The notes under the pieces: model-generated
Told to the model about the DNA's origin: nothing
The model's input: the letters and a program-made list of their open reading frames with translations, nothing else
Database searches by the model: none
In this document: positions 11,526-22,333 of the stretch, in pieces
Layout of the letters: the number at the start of each line of letters is the position of its first letter
Numbering within the stretch: the stretch's first letter is position 1
Assembly: GCF_028453695.1 (NCBI RefSeq)
Contig: NC_135777.1
Location: 13,009,714-13,073,713 of the forward strand
Length of the DNA: 64,000 nucleotides
Direction of reading: 5' to 3'
Source: Augochlora pura
Taxonomy: Eukaryota; Arthropoda; Insecta; Hymenoptera; Halictidae
Position numbers and translations under genes: made by a program

Positions 11526-13224
11526 ACTCGGTCAAACACATATCAGTGACACAATTCTGCCATCATACTTATAACTGAACACTCATTATTCGACACTATT
11601 AACGCCGTTAGTCACATTGGTAGCGAAAAGATGCTTTCCTCGTTTCGATTGTTTCGCTTCCTCGGCTATTATTAATGCAAATGAACGCAGTGAAACACCT
11701 AGGAAGGCGCCTATAATTTTGTCCAGAAAGAGCGGGGAAGAGTATCCGCGGCGAATCGATACAAGACGCAAAAAGTTCCTCGATCGAGGATCGGATCTCG
11801 GGCATGATTCATTCGATTAGCAGCGGAAGTTCCCTTTCTAGTTATCGGTGAATCGCGGGGCCAGAGGAGGGAGCAGATAACCGCATCCTGTTACGCGAGC
11901 GTTTTGCATGCGGCACGGCGAAAGAAAATCCGCCGGTTTAACATTGATTTTCTGCGTGACGTAGAAAACGACGACGCGGAGAGGCCCCGCGATAAGGGTG
12001 GAGGGAGAAGGAGAGTGAGAGGAAACGGTAGATAGATAGAAAACGAAGGAGTCGCCGGTGGCTAGAGCGCGTAGGCGTTAAAGAAACTCGCCTGGGCTCT
12101 CGAGGCGAGCGTAAGAGGAGCGCCGCGCGCTATCGACGCTGCTCCGCTCCGCTCAGCTCCGCTCAGCGCGCGGCCAGGTACTGTTTTCGCATTTATTTAA
12201 AGCACAAGGACACCTAGTCGAGTGTCCAGGCTTTGCAGTCCGGTCGCAAAGTGCCAAGATGTGTCCTCGTCCGCGTAATCGAGTCGCGAGGCTAGAGCGA
12301 GATGAGAATGTCAGCTGGGGAAACGGAAGGCGAGCCAGAGAACGAGAGAGAACCGAGTGAAGAGAGAGCGAGAGAGAGAGAGAGAGAGAGAGAGAAGGAG
12401 AGAGAAGGAGAGTGGCGGTCGTGCGAACCGTCCGGTTCATTACGCGCCATTACCATCAATAAATCGTCCCCGGTAATAGCCGAACATCGGGATTGTTAAT
12501 GATTAAGTATCGAACGATATAATCGCAATATTTGTCGTTATCTGCATCGATCGGCCGACATCCGCGCCGGCAGCTGCCTGTTTGCGCTGCACCCAGGACA
12601 CGACACCTTTTATTTGCCCGCGATGCACACGCGCGCGGAAACGCGAGGAATTTAATGAACCGATTGATTGGTCGCTCCTGCTACCTTGTTGCTGCCGAGA
12701 TACGCAACGGCGCTTAATTGAATTGCTTCCAAGCCAGCTCCGTTTCTTTCCAAGAAAAGCTCCGCTAAACTTTCTTTCACCTTTCCTTGACCTTTCTTCT
12801 ATCTTTCATAGTCATAGCAGATGCTGTTCGGCTAGTGGACAAAATACCTTAAGAACAGCATCGCTAAATCTATTTTGACTTAGTTCCTCCGTTTCGAATT
12901 ACGATATTAAGAGTGATGCTGAACTGTTTTGTTCTTTATCTTTGTTTTACACTTTACTGTATCATACTGTTGTTATTTTATTCCGAAAATTCTCTGAAAA
13001 ATATCGCATTCAATTAAACATAGAATATACAATAATTTAGTTACTTGCTGTGCAGTACATTCATACTTTCAAAGACCGTATGGTTAAATAGATACTTTGG
13101 ATTTTTCCACAGTTTATGGGACTAGAGTGACTAGTTAGAAGTAGTTTGTATTTCAAATAATGTACCCTAGACATTTCCGAAAGTATTCCTTATAATAAGA
13201 TACTTTGATTTATATTCTTGGGAG
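11526..13224. other. GC-rich block then AT-rich DNA, no gene seen
   Basis: Between 11,820 and 12,760 the DNA is GC-rich, with a GCTCCGCTCA 10-bp repeat at 12,138-12,170 and a GA tract at 12,360. After 12,760 it is AT-rich. No coding signal beyond shadow frames. Confidence 0.6.
12360..12412 (+). repeat. GA microsatellite
   Basis: A GA tract that reads as Glu-Arg on the plus strand and Ser-Leu on the minus strand, explaining the open frames found there. Confidence 0.9.
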
Positions 13225-13665
13225 TTCATATTTTAGAGTACATGCCTCAGAGTACATATATCACTACTACTTTAGAGTACATATACCAGCGAATATATTT
13301 GACAGTACATATTGAAGATGAACTTTAATATACACTTATAATATACATTAAGAACTTACACTTGAAATGCACTCAGAAATATACACTTTAAAGTATGCAC
13401 TTTAATGTATACACTTTAATGTATGCACTTTAATATGTGCATTTTAATGTATGCACTTTAATGTATGTACTTTAAGATATGCATCTTAATGTATGCACTT
13501 TAAAATATGCTTTTTAAAGTATGCACTTTAAAATGTGTACATTAACGTATGCACTCTAAAGTGTGCACTTTAATATATGCACTCTAAAATATTTACTTTA
13601 GAGTGCGCCATCTAGAGAAAATACTCCATAACGCAGACTCAGAAAAGCATGCTCCAAAATGCATA
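13225..13665 (+). repeat. Degenerate minisatellite, about 14-bp unit
   Basis: Units close to TATGCACTTTAATG repeat about twenty times, most regularly at 13,381-13,610. Looser related units (TTTAGAGTACAT) extend upstream to about 13,225, and CCATAACGCA/CCAAAATGCA-like units extend downstream. Unit spacing varies by a few bases and there are no spacers, so it is not a CRISPR array. Confidence 0.85.
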
Positions 13666-15743
13666 CGTAGTGTGCAATAAATACAGTCCCAGTCGATTGG
13701 AGTCTTTCTATCGTGGCCGAAGTATACAGAACGCTCGCAGCACAAGTGCAGTAACGAACAGCGTGGCGAGCCGCATAGATGTCCCTCGGTTGGTGAACAG
13801 CCAGCGGGCCGGTGTAAAATGGAAGGTGCTGGGTACGGCCAGTAACTTCCTGGGAAATGATGTGTCCACTGCCGAGGTGGTATCCCACGGATCACGGGTA
13901 CGTCCGTCCGTTGTCGAAGGAGATCGCGTGCACCTCCTTCACCAAGTGCGCTCGTGTGTACGCGTGGGCGTCTACGAGTTCGTTTGTGAACCGTCTCCCT
14001 TCGATCAAGCTCGTTTCCATTGCCCTCGGATCCGGTCTCCGCGTCGATCCTCCGAGGATTAAGACCTTCCATGTAAATTCCAGCATCGTAAACACCGAGG
14101 CATTCGTCGCCTAGACACTTTTCTCGCTGATTTGTTCCGCCAGATCTTCGATCTGGAGCTTTTTTCATCGGCCTTTGGGATTGCATTGGAGGGACAAACA
14201 GCGAGTAGCATCTGCGAAACATTATTTCAACAACTTTTCCGGCTCCTCGTTGTCTTTGGGAAGTTTTGATCGATCAACTTGTTATTTGGTTCAAGTCGGA
14301 TTGTCGTTCCTTGAGATTGACGAAAGTTTCTTAGTGTTCATTTAGGGTAATCTATGTTTGTATGTACTCGTTAGACTGCTCACGAACTAAGAACAATATG
14401 CAGGAAGTTACCTTTGTCAAGTTATCCTACGTGAAAATAATGAACAACTCGACTGATATAATTACACTACTTATGATTGGGTACTTAATGATCTCATAGC
14501 TTAATAAGATGTATTTGATTGCAACAGATAACAATGTTGAGATCTAAACATCAATCACGAAACTGAGACAAGCTGAAACACTACAGTTTGTCATTTCTAT
14601 AATAATATGTACATCGCTTACAGATAACTTTGTATTGTTCTGTAGCATTCTAACATCGAATAAAAGTAAAAGAAGAACAAAGCCAAAAAACAAACGATTT
14701 GCTGGAACGTTATCGATGCGCTTTTCTTATTTCGTACTTTTAAATAAACATTAGCATTTTAACTATGATGGAATGCACCGGTATAAGGTTTCACCAGCAT
14801 AATTACGAAGGGTAGATTGAAACTAAGCTGCAGAACGAGCTGGAAGGTGCAAGTTTATAGCAGCAATGTTCCCCAGGGCACTCGGAGACCTGGTTTAGCA
14901 AGCGAGATCCAGGCCCCGAAGAATGCGAGTCACCTGACCAGAAATATCGCTCGCTACGTCGGAAGTATAGTAGCGCAGGTAGCCTACGCAGGCCGTGGAA
15001 CGCCGAAACAACACAGCTGTTGCGACGACAACCAGGAAGAGCAGAATTATCGGCGACTCGTCTTCACGGCGAAGCAGTTATCGCGTCGCGGAGGAAACCT
15101 GTCGAAAAGCCGCGCCGCGCGGTTTTATTAATGGTCCGGCCGCGGCATAAACACTTTACGTAAGGGTATTATCGATCGATAAATCGGAGCCTACACGCGC
15201 TGTCTTCTCCTATCCTGTTCCATCAGCCGGGCCACCGACACTCGATCATCGTATCCGTTCTTCGAACGCTATTAGACGAGATAAACCACTGTTGTCTTTA
15301 TCTCTCTCGCTCTTCCGCCGGGTTTGTTCGAATCCTGGAGATCCATCGATATTCTCTCGCGTAACACACGTTTCCAGAGGAGTCGCGAAAGCATTAACGA
15401 TCGGTTCACGTGTCGGGCCTCCGTCGGCCGGGAGACGTACGGTTCGGGTTTCCGGCGCGAAAAGTAAAGTGCTTTGAATTTTATCGGGTAATCTACGCGG
15501 TGTGTTTCGGGTTCGGGAACATTTTAATTTGCATTTAATCCGGCCGGACGTGCAGGAGGAATTGGAATGCGTAGCGCGGCCGGCATGGCACTCGCGCGGG
15601 CTCCTGTCGTCATTATCGTAACAGGATTGCAACAGTAATTCAGCGCGCGACGTCGGGAGGAGTCGCCTGGAATCTCCCGCTTTTGCGATGTCGTGCAGGG
15701 GCCCGTAGGCGAGATCGATTTCACCGTGGGCCGATCGCAGGCC
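13666..15743. other. No gene accepted; open frames on both strands
   Basis: At 13,593-14,222 a 209-codon minus frame overlaps a 137-codon plus frame. Neither resembles a known family, and both start or end in the minisatellite or in GC-rich DNA. A perfect 7-bp stem with a 3-base loop (CCAGATC/GATCTGG) lies at 14,140-14,156. A frame at 14,817-15,131 is also unrecognised. Confidence 0.5.
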
Positions 15744-15853
15744 CTTTCTTTCTCTCTTCCTCTCCCTTTTCTTTCTCCCACTTTCTCTCTCTCTCTCTCT
15801 CTCTCTCTTTCTTCTTCCTCCGTCTCTCTCTCTCTCTCTCCCTCTCTCTCCCT

Positions 15854-15888
<35 letters not shown>
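15744..15888 (+). repeat. Long CT-rich microsatellite
   Basis: About 145 bp of CT with CCT and TTC interruptions, the longest dinucleotide tract here. On the minus strand it reads as Glu-Arg runs inside a spurious 329-codon frame (15,246-16,235). Confidence 0.95.
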
Positions 15889-15890
<2 letters not shown>

Positions 15891-17093
15891 CGAGGATAAA
15901 ATCGTCCCCCGGCACGGGACACGCGCTCTTCCCGGAGCTGAAAGTGCGTGCTCGCGGCGCATTCTCGTTATAATTGCACGTCGGCCGGCTGAAACGCGAT
16001 CTGGATCGCGTGACCGCTCGCTTAGGCCCCGTTGACGACGACGGGCCCAGCGATCCGGAGGCTGCCGGCCATCGCGTCGGTAGCCAGGCCCGGTTCTCGG
16101 GGGCTGCTCGTCATTAGCGGCAACGATTAATAGGATGACAGTTTCCCGCGAACTCTCCCGGCGACGTAAACTCGCGCTGATTAATAACCCCGGGGAGCTG
16201 AGACGCCTCCAGCGATTCTCACGAATTACGAGCAAGTGCTCCGAACTGGCAAGATGGCGGAGGAATGCGGATTTGATTGGTCATTCACAGCAATTATCGG
16301 CGATATTACCGAAAAGGTCACCGATGCTTGTGTCGTTTCTGTTCGCGTCGCGCCCGAAGCACGCAACAAGTTGTGTCGGGCGGAAATTTTTCTCGCGGTC
16401 GATTTCAGCTTGATCTAGCTTCTCAGGATGTGCATTAATGTTCGACTGATTACTCCATTCCTGTTCGGTGCGAATGTATTATAAGAAACTGCGGTCTAGC
16501 GATGAGCAATGTGTAATGATGTCATTGCGACTGCGAACTTGTCGCGGGCCAGCAAGATGAATCACAGATTTGGTATAACCCATGAGATAGTAACAAGGGA
16601 TGCACGTATTCGGTAAAGACGATCAAAAAATAATGGCTCAATATGTTTCTAAACCATTGTTCCTCGTCGATGTCCTACGAAGAAGCACCGCGATACGCAT
16701 TATTTCCCAGAAACAATCCAAATCGCGAGACCACCTTACCCCACTTTGAACTACAATTTAGATCATCATCGCTGCAAATCGTGCATCTCACAAACTGGGA
16801 CAAACACCTCCGGTTCGTCCTCCTATATCCGAACAACGTCGACCGAGGATCGTGGATAGCATGATAAAAAGCAGATGCGTTTAAAGCGGATGTTCGTTTC
16901 GGGACGGGTATCGGGCCTCGGCAGGCGTCTGCGGGCGAGCTTAATGGCATCCTTGGCAGAGCGTCAACGTAGTTCTGAATGGGGTTACCAGCTCCATTAC
17001 CCCCAAGAATTACACGGAATCCTAAATAGCGGTGCATCCGTGTAGTCTTGGTAACAACGCACTATCAAGCAAGCTGATTAGCATCGGCAGGCG
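15889..17093. other. GC-rich to mixed DNA, no gene seen
   Basis: CpG-rich at first, then intermediate. Only unrecognised opposite-strand overlapping frames occur. Confidence 0.6.
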
Positions 17094-17442
17094 GACGCAG
17101 ACAGAGGATCAGACACAGGAACGGGCACGGGCACAGGAACAGACACAGGCGCAGGCACCCCCGTGAAAGCGTGCACAAGGTCGGCATACCTATCCGCACC
17201 GTCGGCATAGGAAGGCGCAGAGGGGGTTGGTTCCCGTGCCGTTGGCACCCCCGCTGCCGCCGCCGCCGCCACCGCCGCCCCAGGATGGGTGTTGCGCGTA
17301 GAACGCGGCATAAATATGTAAGAGCTACCCCCCTTCGGGCCGTCAGCCCCCCTTTGGTGCCCCGACCGCCGCCGCCTCCTGCCTCCTGCCGCTTCCTCCT
17401 GCCTCCTCCTGCCTCCTGCTGCCTCCTCTTCCTCTTCTTCCT
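17094..17442 (+). repeat. Cluster of short GC-rich satellites
   Basis: In order: a hexamer array around CAGGAA/CGGGCA (17,094-17,160), a GCC triplet tract (about 17,246-17,280), and a CCTCCTG-type array (about 17,370-17,442). In translation they give Pro-Val, poly-Ala and Gly-Gly-Arg runs, which account for the long open frames on the minus strand. Confidence 0.85.
17283..17320 (-). repeat. Left arm of a long-range inverted repeat
   Basis: Its reverse complement begins TACATATTTATG, the same 12 bases that begin the arm at 18,116-18,153, with 26 of 38 positions matching in all. Both arms are flanked by triplet tracts (GCC here, ACC/GGC there). They could be an inverted duplication or paired binding sites. 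Confidence 0.45.
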
Positions 17443-18115
17443 GTTTCGTCGGGCCACCCCCCGGCGCCCCTCTCCTTGCCCAGACCTTGCGCAACCCCCG
17501 TGAGAGAGAGAAGCGTGGGTGACGTCAGAGAGCCGCGTCACCGGCTGCGTGCAACGTCAGTGATCGAAGCCAGCTGAACGGACCGTGCCAGAACGAAGCC
17601 CGTGGAACACAAGCTCGTCGGCTCGTTCGGTCGTTGGCTTGCATGTATTCATGAGGTTTGTGCCCGCGATCCGAACGCCACGCTGAAATCTGCCCTCGTG
17701 AACCGCTACGCTGATTTCCATCCGCCCACGCGTTCTTTTCCGGCCACCTCGACAACAGGGTGGTATCCCCGGACGATAAATTAGCCACCCACGACAACCG
17801 AGGTGTCCTCGGATAGCCCCCAGTACTCGATGCTGCGGCGTCTCGTTTAACTAGCGAAATTCGTCGGCGGTTGTACCGGTACCGAGCAAAAACAAATTGG
17901 TCGGCAGAGTGCACGGGTTTCGCGCGTATCGATCGGTTCGTCGGCTGTGTTCGCGAGGAGCGGCCGATCGGTGGGAGATCGATCCGAGGTGGTAGTTTCG
18001 TGCCATCCACTTGAATGGAGAGGAGGAAAGGAACAGGACGAGGCAAGGTGCTCATTGTGATGAAGCATGAGTCTGACCTAGTCGGGTAGTGGGGCAGGTC
18101 GCAGCGGATGATACA

Positions 18116-18153
18116 TACATATTTATGTCGTGCACCGCGTACCACCACCATCA
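18116..18153 (+). repeat. Right arm of the long-range inverted repeat
   Basis: Starts TACATATTTATG and runs into an ACC/CAC triplet tract. It is the partner of 17,283-17,320, with about 800 bp between the arms. Confidence 0.45.
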
Positions 18154-18247
18154 CCACCACCACCACCGGCGGCGGCGCCTCCACCGTACTACCATCCGAC
18201 CAACCATCCGACCAACCAACCAACCAACCAACCAACCAACCAACCCC
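18154..18247 (+). repeat. CAC/GGC triplets followed by a CCAA tetranucleotide tract
   Basis: A CAC tract turns into GGC triplets, followed by ACCATCCG units and then CCAA repeats at about 18,207-18,244. The plus frame reads as poly-His and then Pro-Thr-Asn-Gln runs, which is why a histidine-rich open frame appears here. Confidence 0.9.
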
Positions 18248-18432
18248 CTCCTTCTCTTTCTCTTTCGCTCGAACACTCTCACTCTCGCCGCTCCTCTCTC
18301 CTCTCCTTTTCTCTTTCCCCGGTTCTTCGAGCATCTCGCGGCAGTGGCGCGGCTCTCGAGCTACCCCTTCGCGTTGCAAGGAGGACCAGTGTAGGCAACG
18401 GAGCTAGAAAACCAACGGCCCAGAGCAACGTT

Positions 18433-18434
<2 letters not shown>

Positions 18435-18487
<53 letters not shown>

Positions 18488-18488
18488 T
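18435..18488 (+). repeat. Compound CT-CA microsatellite
   Basis: A pure CT tract passes directly into a CA tract. The CA part is the only substantial CA repeat in the window. Confidence 0.95.
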
Positions 18489-18850
18489 ACTCTCTCTCCA
18501 CTCTCCTCTCCTCTCTTCGCCGAACAGGGTGCCATTGGCCTTCGCTCCGGCCTGGGTTGCTAATCAGAACGCGAAGGTGCGCATCCCGAGCACGCGCCGT
18601 TTCCACGTTGCCGTTGAAAACCACCACGAGGATGCCACGTGAGACGAAAGCGTGAGGACTCCTCGCGAAAGTGGAACGTGAAACGAGCTACGCTCGCACT
18701 ACCCACCAGGCTAGACCAGAGCCATCGACGTTTCACGGCTACCGAAAACTTTCGCCGCACGCGTCACACGCGACCCCTGCTACACCGGACGAATACCATA
18801 CGAATTCACGTGTCTCGGCCATTTTCTTTCCTATGCGGAACCGACTAACT

Positions 18851-18886
18851 TCTCTGCATCCTTCAACTTCTCTGCATCCTTCAACT
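18851..18886 (+). repeat. Perfect 18-bp tandem duplication
   Basis: TCTCTGCATCCTTCAACT is present twice with no mismatch, followed by the first bases of a third, diverged unit. Perfect identity suggests it is young. Confidence 0.9.
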
Positions 18887-20842
18887 TCCCTGCTCCGCAC
18901 CTTTTTCCTCGACGGACTCGTTTTTAGGATTAGCAGGAGGTACTTAAAACTGACTGGACTTGGAGAAGATCTGATAGAACTGGCTATGACCGTCTGGTTT
19001 CACCAAGAACTAGGTGATCAAATTCTATCCACTCCTGATAAAAATTATTATTATATGTTATTATGTACTACAGCTTATTATTATTGAATTTGTTTATTTC
19101 TGGGTAAGATAGCCTTTGGTTCACACAGATTAACAGATATGCTTAATAGAATTATTAGGATGTAGGATGAGCGAGATTAACCACTGAAAAAACATAGTTA
19201 ATACTAGTCGGTCTCAGACGGAGTTCTGTATTCGGGCTCTTTTTAAACCTTGAAATCAAGTTCTGTAATCCATTGCACTCGCATCGTGTCCAGAAACAGG
19301 AGCAAGACGCGGCGATGCTTGCGCCGGATCGAGTGTCGCAAGAAGCGAACGCCGAGCGACCGAGCTGTGACAAAGGCGTATTTTACGGCGACGGTCGCCG
19401 GAGCGGCGGACTGGTCGGTCTTAAGGTGACGGACAGGCGAGACGTAATTTGCATACTCGGCGATGCACGCGCGAGCTTCCATCGACAGGTAACGCCGGCG
19501 CGACGCGGCGTGCAGCACTCGCACGAGCAGCGATTATCGTCGCGCCCCGGGTCCCGGCCAGTCGCGTTCCGTCCTCGCGGGAGAAAAACGGTCCGTGGCT
19601 CGGCAGACGGTTCGATTTCTCTTTTGCCGAGTCCCGCGACAAAGGCCGGATCCTCGGAGACTTTCCTTGACCCTCGGCATCCTCCTAACCCGTAGGCCGG
19701 GGCGGCCCCGCAGCTGCTCCCACGGACGCCGCTTTCTTGTTTTACCAATTTGTTACCGCACGTTGTCATTACGCGAGTGCTCTCAATTTGTTGTCCGGTG
19801 AATTACACCGAGCCGGGCGCCACGCGTTGCGCGCTCCCTCTTAACCGGCCCTCCGCTCGATACAAAATAATCACTTTGAGTGTCTCGCCGGCTCCGAAAC
19901 GACAGGCGACGATCGTACGCCGCGCGTAATTACAGGCCCGTTAATCGACGATAATAGGAGCTTACCCGCGGATTTGTGCGAATCCGCAGCACCGCGACGC
20001 GGCTCGACGCGCTCGATCCCGCCGTGGTCAAAGCGAAGAACACGACCCAAAGGGGGAGGGGGGAGCGGCGAGAGGGGGGGCCGGCCGAGCGGAGGCGCGC
20101 GTCGTCACGGATTACCCAGGATGCGCGTGTCTTCCCTTGCCAGCGCTCGTCCATCCCGATGGAAATCGACCGAGGGAAAAAAACACGTACCGTCGGTTAC
20201 ATAAAGGTACGCGCGACCGGTCCGCCGTCGTTCGCGTACCTGCCAGGTCCCGAGATCCAGAGATCGAGCGATAGGGATGCGCTCCTTCCGCCGCGATCGA
20301 GAAAACCTCTTGTCGAACATACGAATGGAGCCCTCGGGACGATCGGTCGAGCTTTCCCGCGCTCAGAACCTTCGACTCGCGCTGTTCTAGCTCGGGCAAG
20401 CTTCTCCCCCAGCAAACAGGCGATTCGGAGTGCGAATCCTCAAATGACTCGACTCTGTATGCATTTGGTTCTTTAGGTAGACGGTCGAACGACTTTGGGC
20501 CGCTAGAGACCCGTAGATTCGACTAGCGTCTTTTCTAACGAGAATAACAAGACACGCGAGTTTGACAAGTAATGGTAGCTTCCAGTTATCAATATTATTT
20601 GGTCAGCGCGAATGTTACTCCATGCTTTGAAGTCTGAACAGAATTTAAAAATAATAAATGTATTTTATTGTAATAGAAAATCTAATTTTATACATTTATA
20701 GCAGAAATAAGTTGATGAAATATAAAACTAGAAAAACATTGCAAGAATTTAATGCTACTATACCGATTCAAATTTGTCAGAGGTATTAAATAAATCAACT
20801 CATTTTTATTTAATTTCTGTTTCGTGCAATCATTTTGTATAA
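18887..20842. other. GC-rich block, no gene seen
   Basis: The part from 19,260 to 20,420 is CpG-rich and stop-poor, so many frames on both strands overlap. None reads like a known domain. From 20,550 it becomes AT-rich. Confidence 0.55.
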
Positions 20843-21100
20843 TTTTTATTTTACGTAAAGATCCCCGGTCTGGTTGTAACCGCGAAGAATTTGGCACGAC
20901 AAAGGGTTAAGTCGACAGTCATACGCCATCTAATGAATGACTTGGACCTCGTAGCTGCGATAAGCATCTTTTCTAACAAAGAAGAGAAGAACAAATTAAC
21001 CGTGCATTCGGCACTTCAGATTGCTGCAGAAATAGCCGCGAAAAGATTTGAGCAGCTCCCGGTTTTTGTGAAATTAATGAGGGAATACACCAGAGGTTGA
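20843..21100 (+). other. Unrecognised 86-codon open frame, possible exon remnant
   Basis: The frame is open from just after a TAA at 20,840-20,842 to the TGA at 21,098-21,100. The last 60 codons are rich in Ala, Glu, Lys and Leu and could form a helix (for example LQIAAEIAAKRFEQL). A possible splice donor, AG|GTTGAG, lies at 21,094-21,101, but I see no good acceptor. The first 20 or so codons overlap a dispersed repeat and a TTAA element end, which argues against one continuous exon. I do not recognise the protein, and chance is a real alternative. Confidence 0.2.
20853..20910 (-). mobile_element. Right end of a TTAA element
   Basis: Ends in TTTGGCACGACAAAGGGTTAA; the complement is TTAACCCTTTGTCGTGCC, of the same type as the other termini. 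It carries the dispersed motif TAAAGATCCCCGGTCTGG at 20,856 that also occurs at 45,410 and 46,951. The left end was not located in the AT-rich DNA upstream. Confidence 0.45.
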
Positions 21101-22090
21101 GAGGGCACCATCAAAGTTCGCGGTTTCCGTGGCATCTCCTTGGGAGATTCGACCCTCTGGTTAGTCGGTCGCGGTGCATCCGAAGTAGTGTGTTAGCGGG
21201 TCGAGTGTTTTCCCAAGTAGTGGTTAATTAAGAGCGTGCTCCCGAGAGCGTGGACCAATGTTGATGCGGTCTCAGGCCGCGCGCTGATTCCGCCGCATCG
21301 CACTCTAATTATTCGGTCGTTTTACAAGCTGCGGCTCTTTCTCCGTCAACCGCCGCAAGCCACCGTATTAACAACTTGCGCCGGGGGTTCGTCGAAAGCA
21401 CGAAAGCACGGCTTCTTTTTAACGAGATTGGCAGTTTTATTGCGCGAACACTGTTGCGAAAAAAATAGGTCGTCGAGTGTCGAGGAAATTGCGTACTTGA
21501 TCGGCCACTTGATGAGAATGTTGAGAGCAAGCATCGTAAACTTATGCTTCCCCTGTACCGTCGCAATTTTATCCGAGCCGGCCGGTGCTGGCGCCGCGCC
21601 GGCCAATGGTAGCGGGGACGGTGCCGCTGCCACCGCTTTCTTGTCTCAACATTGCGGAGAAAGTACTATCGTTAACGAGAGGTCTAATGTCTTTATGTTC
21701 TGTATACATATTCATTAACCCGACCAATCCTCCGCCAGATGTAACTTATTTTATATAGTTTATTTTGCATAATTAATTTTACACAGTTTTCCGACACGTT
21801 CTGTTTAGTTCTCACGGTACACTAACACGCTTTATTTATTTTCTCACGATTTTCTCAAACATTTTATTGACTTTTAACACATTTCCATGCTTCCTCGGTA
21901 CAGAAACGGGGAAACAGGTGAAACTACGGCGAAAGCTTGCAGAAAACAGCGGGAAACATGTAAGGACAGCAAATGACCATTGAACACAGAGTTTCCATAG
22001 TCGACGAGCGATCGGTGAGTGAATTTTCCAATTGTGTTTCTTTTAACACACGGTCGTCCGTTTTTCTGCCATGCGGTCGACCCAGGGTAT
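21101..22090. other. No gene accepted; one 160-codon frame
   Basis: A plus frame at 21,236-21,718 is open for 160 codons and overlaps a 95-codon minus frame. The plus product has Ala/Gly-rich low complexity near its end and no recognisable domain. Past 21,720 the DNA is AT-rich. Confidence 0.4.
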
Positions 22091-22333
22091 TTATAGACCC
22101 ATAATAATATATACTTTAAAAGAAGTTCTCTTGTTACATATTATTATGCATTTGAAAGATAGGTAAGACAATAAAATGAATGCAGAATAGAGGAAAATGT
22201 AATCAGTATTTTCATCTAGTTTAGATACAAGACTAGTATAGTCCGCCATAGTATCCCGTATTTCAAGTTTAATATCACTTTGAAAACTATAATCATCATC
22301 CGAAGAATTATCACTATTATCAGAGTCTTTCAA
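22091..22333 (-). CDS. Small unrecognised ORF, possible transposase N-terminal remnant
   Basis: The 80-codon frame starts with an acidic Ser/Asp-rich segment (MKDSDNSDNSSDDDY) and continues through a Lys/Glu-rich part to a hydrophobic segment (DYIFLYSAFILLSYL, about residues 44-58). It ends soon after a Lys/Arg cluster. Acidic Ser-Asp starts followed by a short hydrophobic helix are common at the N-termini of insect DNA transposases such as PIF/Harbinger or piggyBac. That is the only basis for the suggestion; no catalytic part is present. The flank at about 22,042 contains TTAACACACGGTCG, a possible element end. It may equally be a chance frame in AT-rich DNA. Confidence 0.25.
   Translation of the reverse strand: MKDSDNSDNSSDDDYSFQSDIKLEIRDTMADYTSLVSKLDENTDYIFLYSAFILLSYLSFKCIIICNKRTSFKVYIIMGL

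Noticed and set aside
13225..13665. Possible CRISPR array
   Set aside because: Units are contiguous, of 14 bp, and degenerate, with no spacers, in a eukaryotic-looking window. It is a minisatellite.
13593..14222. 209-codon minus frame with overlapping plus frames
   Set aside because: No known domain; one end runs into the minisatellite, and a 137-codon plus frame covers the same DNA. Left open as low-stop GC-rich sequence.
14286..14297. tRNA B-box-like GGTTCAAGTCG
   Set aside because: The flanking bases do not form a T stem and no A box or acceptor stem is found nearby.
15328..15339. tRNA T-loop-like GTTCGAATCC
   Set aside because: Stem bases on either side do not pair and no cloverleaf can be built.
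15246..16235. 329-codon minus open frame, the longest in the window
   Set aside because: Its core is a CT microsatellite read as Glu-Arg repeats and the flanks are GC-rich DNA with no domain. A plus frame through the same tract is equally open.
17525..18379. 284-codon minus open frame
   Set aside because: Driven by CCAA and CAC tracts (Gly-Trp-Leu-Val and poly-Val runs) with no recognisable domain.
18089..18642. Plus frames with poly-His and Pro-Thr-Asn runs
   Set aside because: They are translations of the CAC, CCAA, CT and CA repeats in three frames, not a conserved protein.
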